Shown here: piece after piece, positions 52,827 to 61,107 of the stretch | Layout: each line of letters opens with the position of its first letter | Position numbering within the stretch: position 1 is the stretch's first letter | NCBI GenBank assembly: GCA_934394565.1 | Contig: CAKRQV010000013.1 | Coordinates: 1-64,000, forward strand | Length of the DNA stretch: 64,000 nt | DNA from: an uncultured Lachnospiraceae bacterium | GTDB taxonomy: Bacteria > Bacillota > Clostridia > Lachnospirales > Lachnospiraceae | Direction: 5' to 3' | Program-made: the position numbers and the translations under genes | The notes under the pieces: model-generated | Told to the model about the DNA's origin: nothing | The model's input: only the letters and a program-made list of their open reading frames with translations | Database searches by the model: none

Positions 52827-53945
52827 TTACTGTAAAACGGCTTGCAGTTGCCGGATCACCTGTCCGATCTCATAGAGAGCCTGGCTGTTTACCACAGAAA
52901 AATCAATGTTTTTTTCTTTTCCTGCATATGTTTTCTCATACTCAGCCGCTTTTTGTTCATCCTTTTCCTTGTACCTGGCCATGCCAATACGAAATGCAAA
53001 GGAACTGGCCTTATCCGGGTATGCCGTATTTTTCTGCAATTCAAACCATTCCCGGTGATGCTGCAGATCATATGTAAAGTCGGACAACTTATCCAGAAAA
53101 TGCTTTGTCACCTCCGGATAATGCTCCTTTATGTATACCAGATTATGATGCAAAGCCACGGCACTGGCTTCCATCAGCGCCCGCTCCTTCGCATCCGTCA
53201 CATACGCATATTCCCCGTCTGTCACATCCGCCCCACCGATGGAACGCAACAGCTCGTCAAATGCATGCTTATGCTGCACATAATGATCCGGGAACTGGTA
53301 GTATGTGGAAAACTCATGATCGATCATCGGCGCCAGTCCGATGATTTCTTCTCCACATCCTTCGCCGCTTCCTTCCTTATTTTCCTGACACAAAAATGCC
53401 ACGTTTTCATAATGGTAATTCTGATCCCCTTTCAGGATCGACACAAGCACCTGCATGGCCAGCGCTTCTGCAATATCCGTATGCTGCTGAAAATAAGCCG
53501 AAGAAAAAATATCGGTGAAATCATAAAACATCTCACAATAATTCACATACTGGTCAATATCTACCCGAGCATCCGGATATTTCCGGAAAAATTCCAGAAG
53601 ATTCAACAGATACTCTCCCTCGCCATTGACCAGGGGTACCGCCGTCCCATAATCATAATATTTTCCAGTCTCTTTCTCATAACCATCGCAGAAAGCCAGC
53701 TGATATACCGGCGCCGGTTCAAAATACGCATTGATCACCGTTGACCAGAACACCTCTGCATAGGCAAACAGCGGTGTCGAAAACGGTTTGGACTTTGTCA
53801 GTGGTTTGAATATCCGACCATCCGCAAATACCGGAAAATGCTTCTCTCCCCTGACAACTCCGACAGCTTCGACGGTCAGGTTCGCTTTGCGCGCATTGTA
53901 TGTGTAATGGGCGGTGGTGTAATTTATATTTGGATTTTGGTTCAT
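52827..53945 (-). CDS. Possible HipA/CtkA-like protein kinase
   Basis: 372 residues, no signal or membrane helix. The middle looks like a HipA/CtkA-type kinase core: MQVLVSILKGDQNYHYENVAFL resembles the catalytic D-x-x-x-x-N loop, and GLAPMIDHEFSTYY about 30 residues later resembles the metal-binding Asp motif (lAPlyD) of that family. The N-terminal part has PVYQLAFCDGYEKETGKYYDYG. I rate the assignment as tentative because no glycine-rich loop is obvious. It has a consensus promoter and a lysozyme-like gene downstream. Confidence 0.45.
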   Translation of the reverse strand: MNQNPNINYTTAHYTYNARKANLTVEAVGVVRGEKHFPVFADGRIFKPLTKSKPFSTPLFAYAEVFWSTVINAYFEPAPVYQLAFCDGYEKETGKYYDYGTAVPLVNGEGEYLLNLLEFFRKYPDARVDIDQYVNYCEMFYDFTDIFSSAYFQQHTDIAEALAMQVLVSILKGDQNYHYENVAFLCQENKEGSGEGCGEEIIGLAPMIDHEFSTYYQFPDHYVQHKHAFDELLRSIGGADVTDGEYAYVTDAKERALMEASAVALHHNLVYIKEHYPEVTKHFLDKLSDFTYDLQHHREWFELQKNTAYPDKASSFAFRIGMARYKEKDEQKAAEYEKTYAGKEKNIDFSVVNSQALYEIGQVIRQLQAVLQ

Positions 53946-53993
53946 GTTACCTGCTTTCCTGCTGTGGATACAATAATTGCAATGGTTTTCATT

Positions 53994-54022
53994 TTTATAT
54001 CATATACCAATAGTATTGTCAA
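53994..54022 (-). promoter_or_regulatory. Promoter of the kinase/lysozyme pair
   Basis: TTGACA (54017-54022), 17-bp spacer, TATAAA (53994-53999) on the minus strand, about 50 bp before the start of the kinase-like gene. Confidence 0.68.
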
Positions 54023-54053
54023 TATATTTTATATTAATGCACCTCATGTTAAC

Positions 54054-54100
54054 GGGGCTGTAGCAATATCATCAAAAACAGATGATTTTGCTACAGCCCC
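54054..54100 (+). terminator. Long hairpin with T run at the end of the envelope cluster
   Basis: A 13-bp stem (54054-54066 with 54088-54100) extended inward by ATCATC/GATGAT, then TGCATTTTTTTT on the plus strand. It ends near the last gene of the minus-strand cluster (stop 54125). The T run faces the plus direction, so its role for the minus-strand transcript is less certain. Confidence 0.6.
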
Positions 54101-54124
54101 TGCATTTTTTTTACTGGCACATGC

Positions 54125-54682
54125 TTAAAAAGAGGAGTGTTCCTCATAAAATGCGTCCTTCGCCTCAACCGTCAGGTCATCCAGTTCTGAGAAAACCTCA
54201 TTGAAATTTTGGGGGAAGCTGTTTTCACCTGACGCTTCTATCCTGCTTCCATCCACAAATTCCACCTGAAATCCCATGGTATAGCCATCTAATGCATTGG
54301 GATCCCTTCCACGAAAACCTGCCCAGGAAGCAACGTTATAGTTCTCCAGAACCGTCCGTGCTTTATCAAGTGTCTCTTTATCCACCGGATAGTCAAAAAA
54401 CTCCTCTTCTTCCCCATCCCATGGCTCCACCCGTACGAGCGCTCCTTCCTCCTGCCGGATCAGGCTTATACTCCAGATCGGTTCCACCATCGTTCCATGC
54501 ACATAATACTCCAGTTTCTGAATATCCGGAAGTGTCTTTGTGTAATCTTTTTCTACGTCTGCCGTCGTGTCTTCAGGAATAGTATCCGGCTTATTTCCAT
54601 ACCACTTTCCGCAGCCTGCAAGCAACGCCGCCCACGTAGTAAATGCTATCAGCAATATCCGGCCTTTCTTTCCTTTTTTCAT
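54125..54682 (-). CDS. Lipoprotein of unknown function
   Basis: 185 residues with a lipoprotein signal (MKKGKKGRILLIAFTTWAAL then LAGC, Cys about 24). The mature part has no domain I recognise; it is acidic and ends in FYEEHSSF. It begins inside the last codons of the TMEM43-like gene (4-bp ATGA overlap), so the two are translated together. Last gene of the 54-64 kb cluster. Confidence 0.75.
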   Translation of the reverse strand: MKKGKKGRILLIAFTTWAALLAGCGKWYGNKPDTIPEDTTADVEKDYTKTLPDIQKLEYYVHGTMVEPIWSISLIRQEEGALVRVEPWDGEEEEFFDYPVDKETLDKARTVLENYNVASWAGFRGRDPNALDGYTMGFQVEFVDGSRIEASGENSFPQNFNEVFSELDDLTVEAKDAFYEEHSSF

Positions 54683-55521
54683 AAGTCACTTCCATCTTCT
54701 TTTGGGTCACGCTTCTTCAAGAGCATACGCATGCCTGCCGCCAGCAGCAAAACTGTTAATACAACCCAGAAAATACTCACTCCACCGGAAGACATTCCAC
54801 TTTGTTTAAGCGCAGTCTTTTTATCCAGTTCTCCGCTCAGCATATTGGGTGTCGCCCCTTTTACATATGTCAGAGTCCCCTGCTCCTGAATGCCAATTAC
54901 CGTCACCATATCCCCATCACTCTGAAAAGGAACGGCATACTGATAACGCCGATCACCTTCCTCGAAAACCCCTCTGCCCATTCGCTGGGTTCCGATAAAT
55001 TTGTCACTGCGGTGTTTCCGGTCTGTGAGAATAGCAAGTCCTGCCTCAGATAGCGTCTCCTCATCAAATTCGTATTCTCTTCCCAGCATAAGCTGTTCGA
55101 TAAATTCCTCGGACAGATGATAAGCTCCCACATCTGCTGCGCCCTGGAAGATTTCCATCCCGCCCACGCCCAGATCGGAATTCCATTCCATATTTTCCTC
55201 TGTTGCCGGGAGATTCCACTTTTTCAGCTTCATTTTTTTTGCGCTTCGCATGGCGCGGGGAGCATCGATCGTAAGTCCCAGTTCGTCATCATAAGCCGGT
55301 TCCAGAACCTTCAGTTCTCCGCAGACAATCACGGTCTTTCCATCATTTGCCGGATCATAGCTGCCCTGTCCTACATATACCACATCATCCACTTTTTCCT
55401 GCATAGCCGCACGCTTTGTACCACACGATTTCACTGCAAAGACAGCACAAAGTAAGCCGAGCAGTATCACGATAATCGCACTTGTTTTTTTATTTTTTCC
55501 TGGTTTCTGGGTTTTTTTCAT
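54679..55521 (-). CDS. TMEM43-like membrane protein
   Basis: 280 residues. One helix near the N-terminus (SAIIVILLGLLCAVFAV), an outside domain of about 200 residues, and one helix near the C-terminus (IFWVVLTVLLLAAGMRMLL). The first part, GKTVIVCGELKVLEPAYDDELGLTIDAPRAMR, follows the layout of the TMEM43 family (conserved small domain with a G-x-L and alternating charged/hydrophobic pattern). The family's role is unclear; it is linked to membrane organisation. Start at 55521 has AGGAGTGGGAAG in front. Coupled to the lipoprotein downstream. Confidence 0.6.
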   Translation of the reverse strand: MKKTQKPGKNKKTSAIIVILLGLLCAVFAVKSCGTKRAAMQEKVDDVVYVGQGSYDPANDGKTVIVCGELKVLEPAYDDELGLTIDAPRAMRSAKKMKLKKWNLPATEENMEWNSDLGVGGMEIFQGAADVGAYHLSEEFIEQLMLGREYEFDEETLSEAGLAILTDRKHRSDKFIGTQRMGRGVFEEGDRRYQYAVPFQSDGDMVTVIGIQEQGTLTYVKGATPNMLSGELDKKTALKQSGMSSGGVSIFWVVLTVLLLAAGMRMLLKKRDPKEDGSDL

Positions 55522-55571
55522 CTTCCCACTCCTTTCTTTCCGGATCATACATCACTGCTCTTCTGTTCACT

Positions 55572-57194
55572 TTATGGCCAGGGATTCATGATCATATAAA
55601 CCGTCATGGCATACAATGGTAATACAATGAATAACGGAAACGCCCAGTTTCCCATCGTCTCCTTGACATTCTTCCAACGCATACGTAAAGTTTTCCTGTT
55701 CTCTCTCTTCTGGTGGATGCGTTTTCGCTTTCCATTTTCCAGAAGCTGATAGATCACCGGTGAATCATAAACCTCAATTCGTCCAAACATCGCAAATCCT
55801 GCCATTGAAATCGGAAGTGCCAGACACAACCAGATGACGTTGTAACTATAATCCAGCTGCTGGAACAGCGTCCAGTCGCCGGAACCAATACACTTAAATG
55901 CCGTGAGGATCCATGCCAGTATACAAGTGGAAGCATTCACCATCAGCAGGATCATCGCAATCTTTACGATACGCCCCGCAGAGTAGAATCCCAGCTGTAC
56001 CGGAAGTTCCTGTCCGCCAATCGTTTCAAAGAACACCGGTTTTATGGAGTCTTCTGGTTTCTTCTTTTCTTCTTCGCTGATACTCTTAAGAATCTTTCTT
56101 CGGACTCTGGCCTCTCTTCCCTTACTGAACACCGTAAACAGAATCAGTGCTGCTACCAGTCCGGCCATGCCAACCAGTTCAAACAGTTCTTTCGGATCCA
56201 TAGGTACTCCGCCATAATTCCGAAATACAAAAAAGATAAAAATCATCACTGCCAACGTTCCAAGGAGCGGTTCAATCACCCATGGATATGTCCTTGTTTC
56301 TTTTTCTGCCAGTACAGATACTTTGCCTGTCTGTCCATTCACTGCCGCCTGTACTTCTCCGCAATCCATAAAATAAACCGGAAGAAATGCCGGCAGACGA
56401 AGCAATGCCTCTGAAGCCGGATGAAGAGCCAGTCCGGTCGTCTGCATCGTGCGTTCCACGGTTGGACGATACTCATCTGCCACCTCTTCAAACACACGAC
56501 GTCTTAATTCCTCACCGTCCGCAGTCGGGACCTCGGCTGCATGTCCTGCGATATATCCAAATTGAAATGGCTCCAGTTCTTCCCACAAAAATGGTTCCAT
56601 TCCATTTAACAACAGGTTATTGCACCGATCCGTCACATTGACTGCCACATGATCCAGAAATCCTCCACATTCATACTGCCTGTTGGAATTATCTCTGGAC
56701 ACAATGAAACGGATAGGACCACGGATCAGCTCGTAAGGAAGATATATCCCCTTTAAGTTTTTCTTGTTTTCTTTTAAAATCTGTGCTTCATTTTTATCAT
56801 GATTCTGTTCGATCCATTCATCCAGCCGTTTTTCTGCCTGTTTCCGGTTCAGCTTGAAAGGAATCAGCATCTCCGGGAATCCTTCTCCCATCTGGACATC
56901 TGAACGCAGGACCTTGGACTGGCAGAAAATACAGGTTTCCGCCACTTCATGTTCTTTTACAATTACCCTGGCTCCACAATTCGGACACTCGCAGGCAATC
57001 GTCCGGCTGTCCGGAAGCTCCTGTTGCAACAAGGTTCTCGTAAGACTCCGAAATTCCTGAAGCTCTTTTAACGGAATCTCCGTTCCTGTATTTCCTCCAC
57101 AATTCGGGCAATGGTAATTCTGTGTCACAACATCAAACTGGGCAGGCGCACCACAGGTGGCACAGTGAATTGTCATAATCTTTCCCTGATTCAT
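55572..57194 (-). CDS. Double zinc-ribbon membrane protein
   Basis: 540 residues. Two zinc ribbons at the N-terminus: CATCGAPAQF...YHCPNCGG, then CPNCGARV...CIFCQSK, each with two CxxC pairs. A soluble alpha/beta part follows (MLIPFKLNRKQAEKRLDEWIEQN, KGIYLPYELIRG), and the C-terminal half has about five membrane helices from residue 305. The arrangement zinc ribbons, IPFKL...KA, KG-Y-P-E/W-x, membrane helix is shared with the protein at 61946-63043, so the two are paralogues. These are annotated broadly as TFIIB-type zinc ribbon proteins with no known biochemical role. Start follows GGGAGGATAAGGT. Confidence 0.75.
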   Translation of the reverse strand: MNQGKIMTIHCATCGAPAQFDVVTQNYHCPNCGGNTGTEIPLKELQEFRSLTRTLLQQELPDSRTIACECPNCGARVIVKEHEVAETCIFCQSKVLRSDVQMGEGFPEMLIPFKLNRKQAEKRLDEWIEQNHDKNEAQILKENKKNLKGIYLPYELIRGPIRFIVSRDNSNRQYECGGFLDHVAVNVTDRCNNLLLNGMEPFLWEELEPFQFGYIAGHAAEVPTADGEELRRRVFEEVADEYRPTVERTMQTTGLALHPASEALLRLPAFLPVYFMDCGEVQAAVNGQTGKVSVLAEKETRTYPWVIEPLLGTLAVMIFIFFVFRNYGGVPMDPKELFELVGMAGLVAALILFTVFSKGREARVRRKILKSISEEEKKKPEDSIKPVFFETIGGQELPVQLGFYSAGRIVKIAMILLMVNASTCILAWILTAFKCIGSGDWTLFQQLDYSYNVIWLCLALPISMAGFAMFGRIEVYDSPVIYQLLENGKRKRIHQKRENRKTLRMRWKNVKETMGNWAFPLFIVLPLYAMTVYMIMNPWP

Positions 57195-57219
57195 ACCTTA
57201 TCCTCCCTTGATCCTGTTT

Positions 57220-57603
57220 TTATGCCCAGGGATCTGCTTCTTTTTGTATGCGGCTTCCGGTTAAGAGCTTTTGTTCCCACAAGAAACACTGTCCTGCAGA
57301 TAGTTTATTCCGGAGCTTAAATGGTCCCGGACTGTCTGCACCATTACATACTACATATAAATTATCCCCCGCCTCGGTGAGCCGGGAAATCGTATCTTCT
57401 TTTTGGGACTCTTCCAAATCCTGGGGCTCCGTATGATCGCTCGTGGTTGATTCTTCTTCCGGTTCCACATAGTCCGGATTGGTCATTCCCAGCCCACCGT
57501 CTTTAATATCCAGGAGGTCGCAGCCGGTAAGAAATGTACAGAACAATACCAGTAATACCAGAAGCACACCTTCCTTTTTTCCAGTCTTTCTTTTCTTTCC
57601 CAT
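57220..57603 (-). CDS. Small lipoprotein
   Basis: 127 residues. Signal peptide with lipobox TFLTGC (Cys about 28), a Glu/Ser/Thr-rich linker, then a short domain with two Cys (YVVCNGAD and AGQCFLW) that could pair outside the cell. I do not recognise it. It sits 25 bp upstream of the double zinc-ribbon gene and has its own ribosome site (GAGGGG). Confidence 0.68.
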   Translation of the reverse strand: MGKKRKTGKKEGVLLVLLVLFCTFLTGCDLLDIKDGGLGMTNPDYVEPEEESTTSDHTEPQDLEESQKEDTISRLTEAGDNLYVVCNGADSPGPFKLRNKLSAGQCFLWEQKLLTGSRIQKEADPWA

Positions 57604-57649
57604 TTGCGGCCCCTCATATCATTATAAAAATCATAATTTCTTCAAAGTA

Positions 57650-58789
57650 TTAACCACCATAGTCTGCATAATCTTCTATCAGGCGCACCATATGATAAGC
57701 TTCTGTCCCATACATCTGGATCATCAGATCGTTCCAGTGAATAGATGGATAAAACCAGGCAAATTCCTGTCCTGACACATCCTCTATCACATAGCCGCCG
57801 GGAGAATTATATACATGCATTTCTTCCTTTGTGTAACAGGGATTCATCTCTTGATCATACACGGTATAATCCACTGTTCCGACCTCAAGCCGCTCATCCG
57901 GACTGTTGAAAAATCCGGAATCTTCTGCTCCACTATACATATTGAAACTCCAGGTCTCATACCCTTCTCTCTCTGAATATGCCGGCATGGACTCATAAAG
58001 CCCTGGTGTAACCAGCAGCATCCCTTCCTGCCACAATTTTCTGCCATTTTCATCCGTATACCAGCCATCCGGAGTCACATAGTTACGCAGAATATTTCCT
58101 GTTTCATCCAGATATCTTTCCGTCCCATCTGTTTCTGTTATCCAGCAGGAAGCATCTTTTTTCCTGTAGTAATCCCCCTGCATAAATGGAATATATGATG
58201 TACCGAAATCTACAGAAAGGACATCTCCCGAAAGTGTATACACTCCTGTTATATCCTGGGTGGCAGAAACTGCCTGTGTTTTTTTTGCATCTGTAAACTG
58301 CAGAATATCTGTTATATGCTCGTAGTTACTCTCTGGGTAAGAAAGAAACAGATAATCCTCATCCGTGTCGTACACCGTGATATATTCTCCGTCTTCACGG
58401 TAATATGTACCATTCCAGACCGACTGATTTTCCACTCTTTCAGATCCCTGTCCGGCAGATTCCGTGATCTCTGTAACTTCTGCAATTTCTTCATTAACAG
58501 ATTCCGTCGTTTCCTTAAGCCCTGATCCTGTCATCTGCTCATCCGTCGTTTCCTTAAGCCCTGATCCTGTCATCTGCTCATCTGTCGTTTCCTTAAGCCC
58601 TGATCCTGTCATCTGCTTATCTGTCGTTTTCTTATACCCTGATACTGTCATCTGCTTATCTGCAGTTTCTGGTTCTTCATGAACAGATTCTATGGTTTTC
58701 TCGTCAGCCACTTCCGGCGTTTTACCACAGGCTGTCACAGCTGCCATTGATAATACTATCACAGCACCCATCAGAATTTTCATGCACAT
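57650..58789 (-). CDS. Lipoprotein with 13-residue tandem repeats
   Basis: 379 residues. Signal peptide with lipobox VTAC (Cys about 21). The next 85 residues are a repeat-rich linker in which the unit TTDEQMTGSGLKE occurs about four times, encoded by 39-bp repeats. The C-terminal 250 residues form a globular domain with several YY and WY motifs, e.g. WNGTYYREDGEYITVYD. No family identified. The linker length probably varies between strains because of the repeats. It is in the envelope cluster between the DUF4428 gene and another lipoprotein. The start is supported by AAGGAGG. Confidence 0.72.
   Translation of the reverse strand: MCMKILMGAVIVLSMAAVTACGKTPEVADEKTIESVHEEPETADKQMTVSGYKKTTDKQMTGSGLKETTDEQMTGSGLKETTDEQMTGSGLKETTESVNEEIAEVTEITESAGQGSERVENQSVWNGTYYREDGEYITVYDTDEDYLFLSYPESNYEHITDILQFTDAKKTQAVSATQDITGVYTLSGDVLSVDFGTSYIPFMQGDYYRKKDASCWITETDGTERYLDETGNILRNYVTPDGWYTDENGRKLWQEGMLLVTPGLYESMPAYSEREGYETWSFNMYSGAEDSGFFNSPDERLEVGTVDYTVYDQEMNPCYTKEEMHVYNSPGGYVIEDVSGQEFAWFYPSIHWNDLMIQMYGTEAYHMVRLIEDYADYGG
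58506..58661. repeat. Four tandem 39-bp repeats in a lipoprotein gene
   Basis: Units start at 58506, 58545, 58584 and 58623. Units 1-3 differ by only one or two bases; unit 4 has several changes. Unit length is a multiple of three, so gain or loss keeps the frame and changes only the extracellular linker. Confidence 0.88.
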
Positions 58790-58837
58790 ACCACCTCCTT
58801 ACTCATGTGTCTGTAAATGATAAACCACGCAAATTGC

Positions 58838-59455
58838 TTATTTCTTGATCAGGGCACCTTTGCCAACTCCGCCCATGACATCCAGAATGATCCAGGCACT
58901 GACTCCTTCTTTGGCCTTGTGCTTTCCGAAATTGGCATTCAGCGCTGTTTCAAATGTACTTGATGAACTGCATTCGATGACATCCAGAATCGTCGTAGTC
59001 ATATCTGCACCATCAAATGAAACCGTTACCGCATCGCCTCTACTGAATTCGCCTGACATGATATAGCTTGTGGCAACGATTCTATTTTTCAAAGCCTTTG
59101 CACGTTTCAGTCCCACATCCGTAGCCTTCGGAGCGATGCCAAATGTCTTTTCCACCTTGGCAATCGCTGCGTAATCACCGCCAATTTCTTCCACTACCTG
59201 CGTCTGCTCTGCTTTCTTTTCGTTGATCATGTCCTTAAGTTCTTCGACTGTCATGGCTTTCAACGGATCGCTGGTAGATAGCTTCCAGTTCTCACGCCCA
59301 TAATATTCTTCGATATTGAACTGACCTCTGACCATTTTCTCACAGTCATCACAGATGGTGCCGTCCACGATTACTAACCCCGAAAAAAAGGATATCTCCT
59401 TGCCACAAATCGGGCAACGCTCTGCATCTTTCTTTTTCTTTCCAAATAATCCCAT
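58838..59455 (-). CDS. DUF4428 zinc-ribbon protein
   Basis: 205 residues. An N-terminal zinc ribbon, CPICGKEISFFSG...CDDCEKMV, is the DUF4428 signature. A helical part (about 60-110) leads to a C-terminal beta domain resembling SHOCT/PH-like folds (ATSYIMSGEFSRGDAVTVSFDG). Cytosolic, no signal. Family members are often found with envelope-stress genes but have no defined role. Start preceded by AAGGAGAAAAACTT. Confidence 0.75.
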   Translation of the reverse strand: MGLFGKKKKDAERCPICGKEISFFSGLVIVDGTICDDCEKMVRGQFNIEEYYGRENWKLSTSDPLKAMTVEELKDMINEKKAEQTQVVEEIGGDYAAIAKVEKTFGIAPKATDVGLKRAKALKNRIVATSYIMSGEFSRGDAVTVSFDGADMTTTILDVIECSSSSTFETALNANFGKHKAKEGVSAWIILDVMGGVGKGALIKK

Positions 59456-59545
59456 AAGTTTTTCTCCTTATTCCGCATCTTTTTTCGTCCTATAGTCCTA
59501 TTTCTTTCTCTGATACACCTCGTTGCCAGATTCCATTTTCAGGCT

Positions 59546-59932
59546 CTAAAGAGAAGAAAGAACCGCCGCCAGATACTTTCCATCAGTTGAAGAGTAGAAA
59601 AATGCATCGATTTTTTCATCCTGCTTGGCGGATACTATTTTTTCAGCAAGCTCCGGAAATGAATTTTCATCACACAAGAAAACGATTTTGCACTTCGGAT
59701 ATTCAGCACGGACTGCACTGCTGATGGCAAGACAGTTTTCTATGGTTTCTTCAGGCAAATATGACACCGCCATCAGAAGAATATCCGGCTCTAATGCCTT
59801 ACAGTCTACAATAGTATCCGACGCCTTAGATGTGGACAGTTTGTATGGAATAAAACCGCCATTCTTCTTCAGCGCTGATAGGACTCCTTCGGCTTGAAGA
59901 CTGTTCTGTATTCTGATTGCAATCCTCTTCAA
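59546..59932 (-). CDS. Receiver-like domain protein (TTG start)
   Basis: 128 residues, the length of one response-regulator receiver. VDCKALEPDILLMAVSYLPEE resembles the strand carrying the phosphoacceptor Asp (PDILLM), and CKIVFLCDEN resembles the following strand, but the N-terminal acidic pair is missing, so phosphorylation is uncertain. No output domain. The start is TTG, about nine bases after GGAG. It lies between the nucleoside hydrolase and DUF4428 genes. Confidence 0.65.
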   Translation of the reverse strand: MKRIAIRIQNSLQAEGVLSALKKNGGFIPYKLSTSKASDTIVDCKALEPDILLMAVSYLPEETIENCLAISSAVRAEYPKCKIVFLCDENSFPELAEKIVSAKQDEKIDAFFYSSTDGKYLAAVLSSL

Positions 59933-59958
59933 CTTCCTACGCTCCTTTCGATAATCTT

Positions 59959-60912
59959 TTAATGTATATTGGCCATCAGCAGATCCATAAAGCGCTCGGT
60001 GAACAGCTTTTCATCTACTTTTTTAATGACCTGTGCATTAAACCGGCTAATCTCCGGAATCGCCTCATAAGTGCGGCCTTTCTGGTAAAAGATCACCTGA
60101 CCATAGGCATGCCCCGGTTCGGTGCAGCAATGACAATGGCATTCCACTTTATCCTGAACAAATTCCGTCCATACTGCAGCCGCCATGGCAATTGCATCCG
60201 GAAGATCCACCAAATGTACTCCTCGAGTATCCAGATTGAACTGCAACAGCTTGGAAGTGGCACGTTCTAGGAACTGAGCTGGTTTGGAACCGTGTGCCAG
60301 ATAGGATAATTCATAACGATCCAGACCGATATTGCCAGTACAGAGATCAAACCCGGCAATCGTCACTGGAATTCCAAGATCCAGCATCAAAGCATAAGCT
60401 TCTGCATCAATAAATACATTGAATTCGGAAACCGGTGTTGCATTTCCGAATCCAAATCCCGGTGTTCCCATGGACCAGATGTGCTTCACCTTAGACATGA
60501 TCTCACGATCGGTCAGAATTGCCAGCGCTATATTCGTGGCAGGACCCAGCGCAATGAGCTCCACTTCATTCGGATAACGTTCCACCTGCTCCAAAATAAA
60601 TTCCACAGCGCGTTTGCTTTCTGGGGAATGTTTCGGATGAATAATATCACAGTCACCCATGCCATCTTTTCCGTGGACACTGATCGTTTCGTGTCTTTCG
60701 CGGAACAAAGGACGCTTCGCTCCCAGATAAACGGGTGCTTCACTTTCACATACCTCAAGGGTCATCAGTGCATTCTCTGCTGCCTGCTTAAGCCCTACGT
60801 TTCCAGCCACAATCGTCACACCAAGGAGTTCAATCTCTTTACTCAAAGCAGCGATCATAAGCGCCGCAGCATCATCAGAGGCAGTATCTGTATCGACAAT
60901 AAATTTTCTCAA
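59959..60912 (-). CDS. Inosine/uridine-preferring nucleoside hydrolase (TTG start)
   Basis: 317 residues. Hydrolyses ribonucleosides to base and ribose. The calcium-binding motif is VDTDTASDDAAAL at the N-terminus, and the C-terminal ligand is the Asp in LVDLPDAIAMAAA. GPATNIALAI and SEFNVFIDAEAYALML are typical. The start codon is TTG with AAAGGAG upstream. It is an ordinary purine-salvage enzyme in a cluster of membrane proteins; whether it truly serves the cluster is unclear. It could feed the purine catabolism in the rest of the window. Confidence 0.92.
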   Translation of the reverse strand: MRKFIVDTDTASDDAAALMIAALSKEIELLGVTIVAGNVGLKQAAENALMTLEVCESEAPVYLGAKRPLFRERHETISVHGKDGMGDCDIIHPKHSPESKRAVEFILEQVERYPNEVELIALGPATNIALAILTDREIMSKVKHIWSMGTPGFGFGNATPVSEFNVFIDAEAYALMLDLGIPVTIAGFDLCTGNIGLDRYELSYLAHGSKPAQFLERATSKLLQFNLDTRGVHLVDLPDAIAMAAAVWTEFVQDKVECHCHCCTEPGHAYGQVIFYQKGRTYEAIPEISRFNAQVIKKVDEKLFTERFMDLLMANIH

Positions 60913-60954
60913 AGCTTTCTCCTTTTAACATTCCTTGCTTCCGCAAAATAAACG

Positions 60955-61095
60955 TTATTTATCTTTATCCATCGCTTCAAACCCTTCAATTACTTCATTA
61001 TCGGCCATATCCTCCAGGTTATCCATAGCCGCTAATTTTTCCCAATCTTCCTTTTTTCTGATTTTATTTCTGCGGTAACCTCCTTTTCCACGCAA
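60955..61095 (-). CDS. Small charged ORF between TPM and nucleoside hydrolase genes (TTG start)
   Basis: A 46-residue frame runs from TTG at 61095 (AAGGG nine bases before) to a TAA at 60955. Composition is protein-like: a basic start (GKGGYRRNKIRKK), then acidic (MDNLEDMADNEVIEGFEAMDKDK). An in-frame stop just upstream limits its length. It fills the otherwise empty gap between two genes of the cluster, and the next two genes also use TTG. Not long enough for family assignment. Confidence 0.4.
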   Translation of the reverse strand: MRGKGGYRRNKIRKKEDWEKLAAMDNLEDMADNEVIEGFEAMDKDK

Positions 61096-61107
61096 TCTTC
61101 AGCGCCC

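Noticed and set aside
58506..58661. CRISPR-like array
   Set aside because: The repeats are contiguous without spacers and lie in frame inside a lipoprotein gene.
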